This document shows, piece after piece, positions 33,901 to 47,100 of a stretch of DNA of 64,000 bases (within the stretch, counting starts at the first letter, position 1; each line of letters starts with the position of its first letter). Location of the stretch: positions 6,963,702-7,027,701 of the forward strand of contig JAJEKV010000057.1 of assembly GCA_021234155.1 (NCBI GenBank), read 5' to 3'. The translations under genes were made by a program, and so were the position numbers. The DNA comes from Isoetes taiwanensis. Lineage: Eukaryota; Streptophyta; Lycopodiopsida; Isoetales; Isoetaceae. The notes below the pieces were generated by a model, which saw nothing but the letters and a program-made list of their open reading frames with translations, was not told the DNA's origin and did not search any database.

Positions 33901-35915
33901 AATTTTTTTGATTAATAAATTACTTTTTTCATTAGTAATTTTGACTAAAACATTTATTGGTTGCAACAAGCCCCAAATAGAAGACAAAATTATATTAATC
34001 ACTTCTAAAGCATTTAACAAAGAGCTTAGCCATCTCAAGTGGATCACCACACTTCATATGTCGCTCTCTCACAACTATATCAAGGAAGCCCCCTCACTGC
34101 TTGAACACACGACGACGCAGCAATAGATGGGCTTAATTCATGTGCACCAGCCTCTCTATATTCATCACTACACCTTCGGCATGTTGGATGATGTCCAATG
34201 TGCTAGAGTATCTATTTGCCAGCTTCTTATCCCCAACACACAACCCCATGTTTACTGCCCGGACAAAATCAAGGAGCATCTCAGAAATGTAGCCCAGGAA
34301 TATATGTCGAGCATTCCCATGCCCCCATGATGCTTGGTCATCTCATATACATGTAAAAACTCTTCTCCCACCAAGGATATCGCGACCGCTCCATCTTGTA
34401 GTGTATAATCCGCTTCTTCAATTTGGGCATTCGGGCTTCCTTTGCAAAACTGAGGGGTCAAACCTAATCACCAATAGCCACCCACATTTGTAAGGGAGTC
34501 ATCAAAATGGGAGTTTGACCCCTTTGCAATTGGAGCTTTGTGTGTGTCCAACTCCTGAGCTATGGGATGGCATAGACTCCTCTCTTTCAGAAGAGCAAGA
34601 GCTATTTCGGACGACTTTATATGTTTTGTGTCTCATTTTGGCTTCCAATTCAAGACTTATCTTCATATCAGCCTCTTCTTGGATATGATCGCGATTTGAC
34701 CATCTCCTCTATAAGAAGAGAATCGCTCTAAGATGGTCAAGTATTCTCAAGCAGCTAAGTTCCTCCATTCGAATGGCGTGACTACCATTGGTCCCTATGG
34801 CTCATCTCCACAAAGACCCTCGTAAGTGTTCCCAAGGGGTGTGTGGCCAATGCCGGACTTGGGCTCGGTAAACCCGATATAGTCGCTATTCTACCAACAA
34901 CCATGATGTACTCTATCTTGGCCTCCACACACAATGCCAAAGATAATAATCATCTTGATTAAAGTACATGTGGTTCCCAAGAGATCTCGATTTGGTATAT
35001 CCGGCAAATTTTGTTACTACCAATGCACTTTTACAACTCCAACAAAGATCCACAGAATGTCAAGCCAATAAATGCAAAGACATTTATCATGAGCATGTAA
35101 TGATAATCTAGCCCTCGCACCAATAGAGCTCCCACCATGGATAAGACTATCTAACTCCCCTTCACTGCTCATCATCGAGATCAAGCATCGGCCATCTTGT
35201 GATCTTTAAGGCCTGACCTTTGCACTCTCACCACGACCAGCCCATCGTCTCCACGAGATGCCCTCGCAAAGATAGGGGCTCATAAGTGGCACTTTATACC
35301 TAAGTAGCATCCTCAACCCCGCTCGTGATTGCAAACCCAAGACTTTAAGTTCTTTCTCATCATATTCCAACCTCGTACTGCCTCGCCACCTCCCACATAA
35401 TTCGTGACCCACATTCTTTCTCAACCGATGCTACAAAATCCGCTCATCTGGATCATCGGGCTTGTATATGTCGCTCCTCGTGGGCCGCTTCCCGTAAGAT
35501 ATTTGATTGATTATGATGCTCTAATTTCACCAAGTACCGCCTCCATCGAGGCCATTTTATGCCACAAACAAAACAAAATAATGAATACTAAACTTATCTT
35601 CAAGACTTGTTCGTGATTAGTTAGCAAAATTAACCAAAATTCACCAAATTAGAAATTAGCACCATGTAGGTCACTTTAAGTTTAGTTAATTGTACATATA
35701 ATTTTATGCCTTTGGCTAACTTAGCTAGATACAAGCACTAGTTAAGTTATTTTTTTTTACCAACGCTTAGTGCTTAATTAGTACTACACAAGGTTAGCCT
35801 AACCTATTTTTTAACTAGCACGCGTGTGAAGGAAATCATCCGCCATCGCTAACTAATCCCAGCCCCAAATTTAGCCCCAGCTAAATCGACAATAAACGCG
35901 GAATCCAAGGCCCTA
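30986..35915. other. Low-copy non-array DNA without recognised genes
   Basis: Frames here are all under about 125 codons. The longest (32,271-32,636 plus) begins MIRIFGPITHALYGSK and matches nothing I know. Small structures include a 9-bp perfect hairpin CTTCGGGCC/GGCCCGAAG at 31,505-31,540 and a degenerate repeat at 33,610-33,815. Decayed transposon sequence is likely, but no transposase motif or terminal repeat was identified. Confidence 0.5.
33610..33815. repeat. Degenerate 'cacatcatcaaaccct' repeats with one inverted copy
   Basis: Variants of the word appear at about 33,619, 33,648, 33,695, 33,714 and 33,749. The reverse complement 'ctagggtttgatgatgtag' is at about 33,796-33,814. Spacing is irregular (19-47 bp). 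Confidence 0.65.
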
Positions 35916-35916
35916 A

Positions 35917-36300
35917 CACCGGGTCCTCCCCACTTCGCAGGGAGCCTACTCATGTCCTGTGCCGTAGCCACATCTACCTAAGAATGAGAAAGGAACAAGT
36001 GGACTGACCGACACCCAGTCCCTCTCCCACGCAAGGTGGAGCCGACTGCGCCCTTGAACAAAGCCTTTTCACTGCTGGAATTCTTCATTTTAAACTCAAA
36101 AATAACAAGTGGGAGAACTGGAAGTGGACTTGAACCTCGCACGCGGGTCCCTTCCACTCAGGGTGGGAGCCCACCTGCCCTTGAACAAGCCACTCATTAA
36201 CCTAGGAAATATTTATGATCAGAAAGTGAAAGTGGACTTCAACCCGTGTACATGGTCCTCCCCACTCTAGGTGTGGAGCCGACCCGCGCCCTTGAACAAG
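35917..36300. repeat. ~115-bp repeat, three copies plus a partial
   Basis: The pattern 'agtggactt.aacc … gggtcc.t.ccac … ggtgggagccgac … cgcccttgaacaag' occurs at about 35,995-36,066, 36,117-36,192 and 36,226-36,300. A partial copy ('gggtcctccccact') lies near 35,920. The reverse complement contains 'ggttcaagtcc', like a tRNA T arm, but no cloverleaf is supported. Subterminal repeats of a DNA transposon are one possibility. Confidence 0.7.
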
Positions 36301-36439
36301 TTTTACCCATCAATTTTTAACCTACTTAAAACTATATAAAAATAAAAATGTAAGGACCAACTACTTACCAAAATAAGGACGCTGCAGGCCAAGATCCCGC
36401 TTCTGTCCAAATCGTGAATAAAAGTCCCGCAAATGTATA

Positions 36440-37170
36440 ACAAAGCATTAGAAGAATAAGAACAAAGAAGAAAAAGATCGGCAGTTGTTAAAGGAAAAAA
36501 AGGGGGGGGATAGAAAAATAAGAGATGTAAATAAAACAAGAGAAAGAAATAAGTAGAATAGAAGGGAAGAAATAAGGATAGAATAGAGAAGAAATAAGAG
36601 AAGGAACAAGAAAGAATGAAGAAAAAATAAGAGGAAATAAGAGAAGGAAGGAATAGGAATGGAAGGAAGAAATAAGGGAAGGAAAGAAAAGGATCGAATG
36701 GAAAAGTGAGTAAAGAAATGAAGAATAAGAAACAAATGAAGAATGAAGAAATGAAATTAAAAAAGAATGAAGAATACAAAATGAAAAAAAAAAAAATGAA
36801 GAATAAGGAAGGAAGAGAAGAAAGAAATGGTGGGAAGGAGGGAAAGAAATGAGGAATGAGAAAGCATGAGAAAGAATGGAAATGAGAAACAAATGAGAAA
36901 GCATGAGAAAGAAATGAGAAAGAAATGAGAAAGCATGAGAAAGAAAATGAGAAAGCAAGAAATGGAGGAGAATGAGGAAGAAAGAATGAGAAAAGAAAAT
37001 GAGGAAAGAAGAAATATGGGAAGAAAGAATGAGGAAAAGAATGAAGCATGGAAGAAGGAGGAAGAAATGAAGCATGAGGAAGAATGAGTGAAGAAATAAA
37101 AGCATGGGGAAGAAAGAAGGAGGAAGAATGAACGAGGCATGGAAGAATGGGAAGAAAAAAAAAAAAATCA
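36440..37170. repeat. Purine-rich tract, ~0.73 kb
   Basis: The plus strand is dominated by 'gaagaa', 'aatgagaaag' and 'gcatgagaaagaa' words, partly arranged as a short-period repeat near 36,850-37,110. The long minus-strand frames (up to 306 codons, rich in Phe, Ser and Leu) follow from composition and are not genes. Confidence 0.85.
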
Positions 37171-37639
37171 AGAACAAAGAAGAAGAGGGCTAAGTAAACT
37201 AAAAAAAGAGGAAGGTTGGGCATGCACCATTCAATCCAAAAACTCTATTCAATCTAAAAACATGATATACTAACCTTGTAATATTTGCTTGCGTAGATCG
37301 TGGTAATTAGCGCCACGGACGCCTAAGAAGCTCTTCAAGAAGTAGGGCAAAAGAAAGTTCCTAAAAGCCGTACGTCAGCGTTCAAAATATGCTGCAGCTG
37401 CCGTGATGCGACAAGCCACACGCCGCATGCTAATGCGAGTTTTCAAATTCGTTGCCGCGACGCCGACGCCCTTAATTTATTTTGTTATAGCTTAATGCTA
37501 TGTTTTTGTACCTTTTTAATGTGTGATGCCTATTAAAGTTTGTCCCTAGGTCTATTTGAATGTACCCTGGTAAGTATGCATGCAAATCACATTCCTGATT
37601 CTATTACTACCAAATAAAATTGTATGAGCCAAGTCGCAT
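37171..37639. other. Spacer between purine tract and satellite
   Basis: It is mixed-composition sequence with no frame of note and no recognised repeat. The satellite begins shortly after. Confidence 0.5.
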
Positions 37640-38200
37640 CGCCGTTCCTCGGGACTGCCGCCTGCATTACGGCTTGGACAGTTCTCCTAATCGACCTGAT
37701 TTTTTGGTCCCGCTGAGCTGGATCCTGAAACCCGAGGATTCAATCTACGGATATACAGGGAACCGAAGCTTCTGAGGTGTTCATTAGCATAGCCCCCGTG
37801 GGCTGCATGTGACAGCCGCCTCTCGAGAACGCTTTTTGGGTCCATCATTCTCGGGATCTGACTCTCCCCACCCAGGTGGCCATTCAAAAGTCGCGCTTCT
37901 TCTTGTTTCGACTTGGGGAAGGTGCCGGCTTCATGTCATTTCAACAATGGGCCGCACCGCTCTAACCCCAACGCCATTGTCCTGACCTTATCCTAAAAAT
38001 TTTGAAATTTTCCTCAGAGGCCGGTGATGACCATGAAGCCAACACCAAAACCATAATTTATTCCATGCCATGCATTAACTACTTAATTTATAAACCATAA
38101 ATGCAATAAAATGCATAATTAAAAAGAGTGTGCATCTAAAAAAGGCTTAGTCTTGGACTGTGGGGCAACAAGGCTGGCTTGGACACATTAAAAAAAATTC
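37640..38200. repeat. Diverged edge monomer of the satellite
   Basis: It is alignable in order with the second half of the monomer: 'agttctcctaatcgacc', 'ggattcaatc', 'gttcattagc', 'gaacgctttttgggtcc', 'tctgactctcccc', 'gacttggggaagg', 'cgctctaaccccaacg', then 'taatttattccatgcc'. It is much more diverged than inner copies, as is usual at a satellite edge. Confidence 0.65.
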
Positions 38201-41100
38201 ACTTGAAACTATGAAGCAATCTTTCATCAAGGTACAATTGTTTCAGAAACAAAAACCAGCCATTGGTATAAAGTTAGTTATGCCATCCATGTCAAATAAA
38301 TTTTAGGAGCGTTAAAAACTGAAAACAAAACCCTTCTAGAATCCGGCAAGTCACAGTGGTTTACGCCCAATGTGCAATCTTAGACTAAGTATAACGCCCA
38401 AATGAGCCAAGGTCAACCCCAAAGTACAACCATCCCACAAACTCCATTCCTTGACCTACTAACCCCTTGACTCCAGAGACCTCTCCTGAAATTTCAAAAT
38501 TGGCCTGCGGATGGAGATGGATTAGGAATCCAAATTGCAAAATCGTAATTTATTTTCAAATGCAATGCATTAATTGCGAATTTATGGAACGTTCTGCTAC
38601 TACAAAGCGCCTCCCGACTTCTATCACTGGCTACACTCCGGGAGCGTGACATGCCCAAACTCCGCCTCCTCGCTAGTTCCCTCGGCCTCCAGATTTCTGT
38701 AGCTTCACGCTGTGTCCTGCAGTAACATTCGCCCCCAAAACGCAAACCCTTCTAGAACCCGCAACCCACAGGTTTACGCTTTGGAGGCCTCTCTCATCGA
38801 CTCCGGGGCGTGGACCCCGCGGACTTGACGCGGGAGGGGTGTTGATGCCGCAGCACGACCCTAAAATCCTCCTAAGCCGCTGCCCTCACTTCTCTCCTGC
38901 GCCCCGGGACTGACGCGCCACCTCCCCTCCTAACCGCGATTTGATTCCCCGCCAATGGACCTCGTAACGGCCGACGCTGGGTTCTAGGGACCAAGCCCGC
39001 GGGCTGAAGACTAAATCTCCGGGGCCCAAAACAAAACCCTAGAATCTCGCAAGTCACGTGGTTTACGCTGAGGCCCTCTCCTTGTCGCATTTGGCTCGAC
39101 CTTTGCACCGTATCTTGACATGGAGTGGGGTGCCGACTTTAGCCGACCCTAAACTTCCCCTGGGTTGCTTGCCCTAATCCAGCCGCCAAGCAAGTTAATT
39201 ATGCCATCCATGTCAAATAGCTTTAGGGAGCAAATCGCTTGAACAAGGGTATTCTCTATCCATATGCCTTGATATCGAAACAAACTATCATCACAAGCAA
39301 ATCTAACCTCTCCCTCAACCCGCATTAAGTCTTTTGCTTTTCTGTAATCATTTATCTTCATTCTAGTAGTTATGATGCTTTCTCAGAATCATTTATCTTC
39401 ATTCTAATAGTTATGATGCTTATATTCTCAATGCAATCTTAGACCAAGTATAATCGCCCAGCCGAGCCAAGGTCAACCCCAAGTACAACGATCCCACAAA
39501 CCCATTCCTTTGAATCTTAGCTAACCCTTTTGACTCCTGCACCTCCTCGTACCTCAAAATTACCAGTAGGCCGGAGATGGGTTGTGAATCACCAGCCGGC
39601 AAAAATCGTAATTTATTTTCGCATAATGCATTAATCATGAATTTATGAATGTCTTGCCATCGCGAAAAGTTTCCCATCTCTACTTGCCACATCGAGGGAC
39701 AAAGCTCAACTCCGGCCCGGCCGGGCCTCTTGTTCGTATTTCCTGCCAGTTTCTACAGTCCCAGTGTGTAACAGACCAGTGTCTCTACTTCAAAACGCAA
39801 ACCCTTCTAGAACCCTCGCAACCTGGCTGTGGTTTACGTTTTGGGAGGCTCTCTCCTTGTCGTGATCTCGCAAGTGGGACCTGCTCGCGACTCGACGTGT
39901 GAGTGGGGGTGTTGACGCCGTGAGCTGACCCTAAAATCCCCCTAAGCCGCTTGCCCTCAATTTCCTCTCCCCAAGGCCCCGGGGACTCCGGACGCGCCAC
40001 CTCCCTCCCGAACCGCGATTTGACCGCCAATGGACCTTAACGCCGACGCTAGTTCTAGGGACCAAGTTCACTGCGGGCCGTATTATTCTAAAACTTCCTG
40101 CTTCCCAAAACAAAAACCCTTCTAGAATCCGCAAGTCACAGTGGTTTACGTTTTCGAGGCCCTCTCCTTGTCGATGGTCCTAATTCAAACAGATCTTGAC
40201 ATGGGAGGAAGTGTTGACGCCGCAGTTGGGACCCTAAACTCCCTAGTTGCTTGCCCCGACCCGGGCCATATTACAAGTTAATTATGCCATCCATGCCAAC
40301 AGCTTTAGGGAGCGCCCCGCTGAACAAGCGGCATTCTCTATCCATATGCCTTGATAATCAAAACACAACCATCATCACAAGCAACCAAATCTTAACCCCC
40401 CAAATCATTCTAGTAGTTATGTTTTTCTCAGAATTACCAACAGTCGCTATGCTTGCTATTCTTCAGACCAAGTATAACGCCCAAATGAAAGCCAAGGTCA
40501 ACCCCAAGTACAAATTGGTCCCCACAAACTCCATTCCTTTGACCTTAGCTTAACCCTTTGACCTGACCTCTCCTCGGTACCCCTCAAAATTGGCCGGGTG
40601 GTAGGCCGGGAGATGGGTTAGGAATCCAAATCGGGCAAAAATCAGAATTTATTTTCGTGACAAATGACACTCATGTAATTTAAGGAATGTTTGCCACCGT
40701 TTCCACTTCTACTACCCGAGGAGGACAGCCCAAACTCCCGCCTCCCGCCGCCCCTGCTCCCATTTCCCTACCGCAGCCGGCCAGTTCTTGGCGTAACAGA
40801 CAAAACGCCAGTCTCCCCAAAACGTAAACCCTTCTAACCTCAAACTCAGGAAGACAAGTTGGGAGGCCCTCCTCGGCTTCATTCTGCTGACCTCATGCCC
40901 CCGTGACTCGACGTGCGGAGTGGGGTGGGTGCTGGACGCCGTGAGCACGTGCACCCTAAAAATCCCCCTGGGGTCGCTTGCCCCAAATTCTCTCCCCAAG
41001 GCCCTCCCCGGGATGGACGCACCTTCCCCTCTCCTGGAACCACTCTTCTGACTCCGCCAATGGACCTTTAACGCCGACATTGCCCCTCGGGGACCAAGTT
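38200..41100. repeat. Satellite variant A (segment-swapped monomers)
   Basis: Here the part between 'ccaagt..gcgggc' and 'gacct..cctc' does not carry the form-B block ('cttccatcac…ccaagaggggcc…'). It has a second 'cttctagaatc..caagtcac.gtggtttacg' piece, then 'taattatgccatccatg', 'ctctatccatatgccttgat' and 'aaggtcaaccccaa'. The swapped part appears at about 38,270, 39,035-39,530 and 40,085-40,560. Period stays near 1.05 kb although the content differs. Confidence 0.75.
39345..39425. repeat. ~42-bp tandem duplication within variant A
   Basis: 'atcatttatcttcattcta' followed by 'tagttatgatgctt' occurs twice in direct succession, ending at about 39,381 and 39,423. It is absent from the neighbouring variant A copies. 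Confidence 0.8.
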
Positions 41101-44100
41101 CGCGGGCTGGCGAGCACCCCACCTCCGGGCGCAGCAGTCGCTTCCATCGCCACTCGTAGCCAATTGGCCTAGGATGTGGATGCTGGATACGTCGGGAGGG
41201 CGAGTAGCCTTCCTTTGCAAAACCCATCTTGTAACTTGCCTCCCTAGGGTAATTTCTCGCCATTCCTGACGATTCGCAAGGTCAGTATATTCCAGCCTCC
41301 TGCGTCTCGAACGGGCGATGATCAGTAGCCGTACAAAGGTCAATTTCAAGATTTCCTCACGCGGCTTGACAAGTTCTCCCTGACCGATTCGAATCTTGGC
41401 CTTCCAAGAGGAGCCCCGAACGAGGATCCGCACGATAGGGGAACCGCTCCTGAGGGTGGTCATGCCAGGCTGCGCGTGAGCCGCCAAAGAAGGGTCGCCG
41501 GGAACTTTTTGGATCCCGCCTCTTGGGGTCCTGACTTCTCCCTCTTGTAAGGATCCTCTAAAGGTCCCCGCCTGCTTGGACTTGGAGAGTGTGTCACGCA
41601 TGGTTCTCAAGGTAATCTGCTGCCTGGCCTTCGCTCTAATAAGTAACCTTTTGACCTAGACTCTTTCTCCCAAAATTTCGGGGGCCCGCATGTGAAAATG
41701 GATTAGGATTCCAAATTTCGCAAAAATCAGAATTTATTGCATACGGCTAATTGCGTAATTTATAACGCCCGCCAATGCAAAGTTTCCTAATTTTTACTTT
41801 GCCACATCGAGGGAGGATGTGCCCAAACTCCGCCCGGCTTACCTCTTGCTCAGATTCTCTACGCAGCTTCTACCAGGTCCTTAAGTGCAATGTATCAAGT
41901 TCGCTCAAAACGCAAAACCCTTCTAGAACCCTCGGCAACCCACAGGTTTCCACGCTTTGGAAGCCCTCTCCTTGTCGATTCTGCTGACCTTGGCGCCAAG
42001 GATTCTGATGGAGGGGGTGGGGTTGACGCCAGAGCACCTGACCCTAAACCCCCTAAGCCCAGCTAGTTCCACCTCTCTCCCCAAGGCCCCCGGGGACCTG
42101 ACCAAGCATCTCCTCTCCAAACACCCCGCCACTTGACTGGCCAATGGACTCCGTGAACGCCGACGCTGCCCCTTTACCAAGTTCCGCGGGTTTAAGACCA
42201 ATCTCGGACTCCAAGAAGCGCCTAAAGTACCACTTCCAATGCCATCAGAATAACCTGGCCTGCATGCATGCTGGATACCGCTTCGTGGAGGGCGAGTGTT
42301 TTCTTTCGCGAAAACCCACCTTTTGTAACTTGCTCCTATAGGGTAATTTCACACCCTACTTATCGGCAGTGCCTACTTTGCCATTCCTGAGTCTGCCCGA
42401 ACGGCTGCCATAATCAAGTGGTTTCCTACAAGGCTCCACCTCGTGACTTCCGCTGCTCTGGACAAGTTCTCCCGACCGACCGAATCTTTTGGGCCTTCAA
42501 GAGGGGCCCCCGAACGGAGGATCCACCCGCCGGATAGGAACCCGCTCCTGGAGGGTGAAAGTCAAAGAAGGCAGCCGGGAGCCATGCGCCTCGAACTTTT
42601 TTGGATCCCCGCCTCTTGGGTCCTGACTTCCTCTTGTAGTGGGATCCCCCTCGCAGCCCCGGGCCTCGCTTGACTTCGCTGGGAAGGGGTGCCAGCCCAA
42701 GAGCCCCCGCAACGCCGCCTCACCGTTTGCCAACCCCACCTAGACCTTCTCCTCGGTACCCTCAAATTGGGCTGTGTGCTGGAAATGGATTAGGATTCCA
42801 AATTTTGGCAAAAATCAGAATTTATTTTCGTGACAATGCATTAATTGGCGTAATTTATGAATGTCTTGCCACCGCAGTTTCCGACTTTACTTGCCACATC
42901 GCAGGAGGAGGATTAGGTGCCCAAACTCCGCCCGCCAGCTTCCCTTGCTCTCAGATTTCGCCAGCCACGTCCTGCGCAATGCATCAAGTCTCGCCCCCAA
43001 AAACGCAAACCCTTCTATAGAACCTCGCAACCCACGTGGCTTACTGCTTTTGGAGGCCCTCTCCTTGTCGATTCGCGACCTTTGCTACCGACTTGACGCG
43101 GGAGTGGGGGTGTTGACGCCGAAAGCACTGACCCTAAATCCCCCTAAGCCGCTGTCTCACTTCCTCTCCCAAGGCCCCGGGACTGACGCACCTCCCCTCC
43201 TAATCGCTGACTTGACTTTGCCAATGGATCAGAACGCCGACGCGTTCGGGACCAAGTTCCGCGGGCCGTAAAGACCACCCGAACAAGAAGCGCCAAAGTA
43301 GCTCACTTCCATCACACCTCGTAGTCAATTGGCCTGCATGTGGATGCTGGATAATACTGCGGAGGGCGTATGTTTCTTTTTGCAAAAACCGACCTTGTAA
43401 CTTGCTCCCTAGGTAATTTCGCCATTCTGACGCATTTGGCAGTATCGCATTTGCTATCTCGGTGCTCTCTGCGCCCGAATCCACAAGACACCGGCGTTTC
43501 ATAAGGCCTACCCTCAGATGCCGCGGTTTGAGACAAGTTCTCCCCCGGAATCGACTGGAATCTTGGGCTCTCCCCGGCAGGCCCCCGGAATCCGGGAGGA
43601 TCCAACCGCCTTGAGCAGGGGAACCGCCCCTGAGGGTGGTCATTAGCGTGGAGCGCCGCCAGAAGGGCCGCCGAACTTTTTGATCCCCGCTTCGGGGTCC
43701 CACTCTCCCCTCAGCGGGATCCCCTCGCAAGGTCCCCGCCCCGCTTGGACTTGGGAAGGGTGTGCTGTTCTGGGCGTTCTCGCAACGGCTACCTCCCACC
43801 GCCGCACGCAATCCCTGACCTAGACCTTCTCCTAAAAATTTCAAAATCGGTCAGGTGTCGGAAATGGATTAGGATTCCACCGCAAAACTCGTAATTTATT
43901 TTCACAGACAATGCATTAATTGCTAATTTATGAATGTTCTGCCACCGCAAAGTTTCCACTTTTTACTGCCACATCGAGAGGAGTATGTGCCCATCCCCGC
44001 CCGGCCGGGCCTCTTGTCTTCGTATTTCTGGCCGCAGTTTCTGGCCAGTCCTAGCGCAATGCATTGTACCTGCTTCCCAAAACGCTAAACCCTTCTAGGA

Positions 44101-47100
44101 AACCTCGGGCAACCGTGGTTTACGCTTTGGATTTCCTTGTCGTGATTCTAAGCGACCTTCGCGCCTGACTTGATGGAGTGGGGGTGTGTTGACGCCGTGA
44201 GCACTGACCCAAAACTCCTGCCGCTGCCCGAACCTCCTCCCTCCCAAGGTTCCCCGGGACTGACGCGCCACCTCCCTCTCCTGGACCGCTGATTTGACTC
44301 GCCAATGGACTCAAAACGCCGACGCTGCCCTCGGGACCAAGTTCCGCGGGCCGAAGACCACCCTCGACCTCCAAGAAGCCAAAGTAGTCACCAACAAGAC
44401 CGTAGTCAATTGGCCCAGGATGTGGATGCGGATAATCGCCGGTGGGAGGGCGCGAGAGTGTTTCTCTTTGCAAAACCTAATCTTGTAACTTGCTCCTTCG
44501 AGGTACTTTGTTCCTGACGATTTAAGTGGTCAGATTTGCCATTCCTGAGCCTCCTGTCTCAACGACAAGACACCTGTTTCTACGTGTCACCCCTGGGGAT
44601 GGGCTTGGACAAGTTCTCCCGGGACCAAAGCACTGAATTTTGGGCTCAAGAGGGGCCCTCAACGGAGGGATCCAATCTGGCTTGGATAGGGAAACCTGCC
44701 CGGAGGGTGGCTGCATGCAAAATGGGAGCGCCGCCAGAAGGGCCGCTTCTGGGAACTTTTTTGGGATCCCGCTGGGGTCCTGACTCTCTTGTAAGTGTGA
44801 TCCCCGCGGGGTCCTCCGCCTCGCTGACTTTGGGGAAGGGTGCCAGCCTTCTGCTGTTCCCCCGGCAACGCTGCCCGACCGCTCTAATGCTAACCCTTGA
44901 CCTAGACCTTCTCCTCGGCAATTTCTGCAAAAATTGGGCCGTAGCCGAAATGGATTAGGATTCTACCGCAAAAAATCAATTTATTTTCGCATACAATGCA
45001 TTAATTATGTAATTTATGAATGGCCTCTGCCACCGCAAAGCCTCACTTTACTCCTACATCGGAGGGAGGATTGTGCCCAAACTCCTCCGCCAGCTTCCCC
45101 TTGTTCAGATTCTCTGGCCGCAGCCTTTCTGGCCAGTCCCAGTGTAACACCAAGTCTCGCCCCCAAACGCGAAACCCTTTCTAGAACTCCTCGCAACCCA
45201 CTGTGGTTTACGCTTTGGGAGGCCCTCCTGCCGATTCTAAGCGGACTTGCTACCGCGACTTGACGGAGGGTGTTGACGCGCCAGAGTAATCTTTAATCTT
45301 CTAAAATCCTGAAGTCGCTGTCTCCACCTCCCCTGGGCGTCAGGGGACTGACGCGCACCTCCCTCTCCTGGACAAGCGACTTGACTCTCGCCAATGGACT
45401 CAAAACGCCGACGTTGCCCCTCGGGACCAAGTCTGCGGGCCGTAAGACCAATCCGACTCCGGGCAAGAAGCCAAAGTAGCTCACTTCCATCACACTCGTA
45501 GTCAATTGGCCTATAGGATGCGGATGCGGATACTGCCGTGGGCGAGTGTTTCTCTTTGCAAACCTAATTGTGAATCCTGTTCCCTTGGGGTAATTTCGCC
45601 ATTCCTGAATATTTGGCAGGTCGATTTGCCATTCGTGAGCCTCCTCGTGCCCAACGACAAGACACCGCTGCTTCTACAAGGTCGACTCGTGACGCCTCGC
45701 TGTTTCACGTTCTCCCCGACCGACTGGAATCTTTGGGCCTTCCCAAGAGGGGCTCCCTCGAATCCGAGGATCCAACGGGCCGGATAGGGAACTCAGCCCC
45801 GAGGGTGTGGTCGCTACGCGGTACGGGAGCGCCGCCGTGAAGGGCTGCCTCGAACTTTTTGATCCCGCCGGGCGCCCGGACTCTCCCCCCTTCAGATCCT
45901 TAGCGTCTGCCTCGCTTGACTTGGGGAAGGGTGCCACCGCTGTTCCCCGCAACGGCCGCCTCGACCGCTCTGTAATGTGCTAACCCTTGACCTAGACCTT
46001 CTCCCAAAATTTCAAAATTGGGCCGTAGGCCGAAATGGATTAGATTTCACCGCAAAAATCAATTTATTTTCGCATAAATGCATTAATTGGCGTAATTTAT
46101 GCAATGTCTTGCCACCTGTAAAGCGCCCCCACTTTTTTACTTGCTACACGGAGGAGGATGTGCCTAAACTCCGGGCCCGCTGTGGGCTTCCCTTGTTCGT
46201 GATTCCCTGCAAGGCTGGGTACTGCCAGTGTCCTTAAGTGCAATGGTATTCAGCTCCCCAAAACGCAAACCCTTCTAGAACCCCAAGAACCCGCAGGGTT
46301 TACGCTTTTGAGGCCCTCTCCTTGTCGATTCTCATGGACCTTTTGGCGCCGTATCTGACGTGGAGGGGGTGCTGACTTTGTGCCACTGACCCCAAAAATC
46401 CCCCTAAGCCAAGCACCCAATTTCCTCCTCTCCCCAAGTGGCCCTGACCTGACGCCACCTCCCTCCTAATCAGCGACTCTGATTCCTCGCCAATGGACCT
46501 CGAACGCCGACGCTGCCCCTCGGGGACCAAGTTCCGCGGGCTGTAAGACCACCACTTCCAAGAAGCCAAAGTAGCTCACTTCCATCACACCTCAGAAATA
46601 ATTGGCCTAGGATGTATGATACCGCCGCGGGAGGGCGTGAGAGTGTTTCTCTCTCTCTTTGCAAAACCGACCTTGTAACTTGCTCCCCTAGGGTAATTTC
46701 ACATTCCCGGACGATTTGGCAGGTCGACGGTTATCTCGAAGTCTCCCGCCGCCCCAATCCACAAGACACCGCGCAGCTTCTACAAGGTCGGACTCTCAGG
46801 ACGCTTCCTGCTGTTTGATTAAAGTTCGACCGACCGGAAGCCCTTTGGGCCTTCCCCAAGAGGGGCCCTCGAACGGAGATCCAAACGCCGGATAGGGGAA
46901 CCGCTCCCGGAGGGTGGTCAGCATGCAAATGGGAGCCGCCAGAAGGGTCGCCTCGGGAACTTTTTTGGGATCCCGCCTCTCGTCCTGGACTCTCCCCTCT
47001 TGTAAGGGATCCCCCAGCGTCCTCGCCTCGCTTTGACTTGGGAAGGGTGCCGCCTCTTGCCTCGCAACGCCGCCCCGGATCACCGCTCTAATGCTAACTC

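Noticed and set aside
35995-36300. tRNA genes on the minus strand in the ~115-bp repeats
   Set aside because: Only a box-B-like word is present. Acceptor, D and anticodon stems cannot be paired.
36303-37223. Minus-strand open frame of 306 codons with signal-peptide-like hydrophobicity
   Set aside because: It is the complement of a purine-rich tract. Overlapping frames are open as well, so composition explains it.
43200-43844. Open frames up to 214 codons in the 1.09-kb satellite
   Set aside because: The matching position in neighbouring monomers is broken by stops and frameshifts, so no product is conserved.
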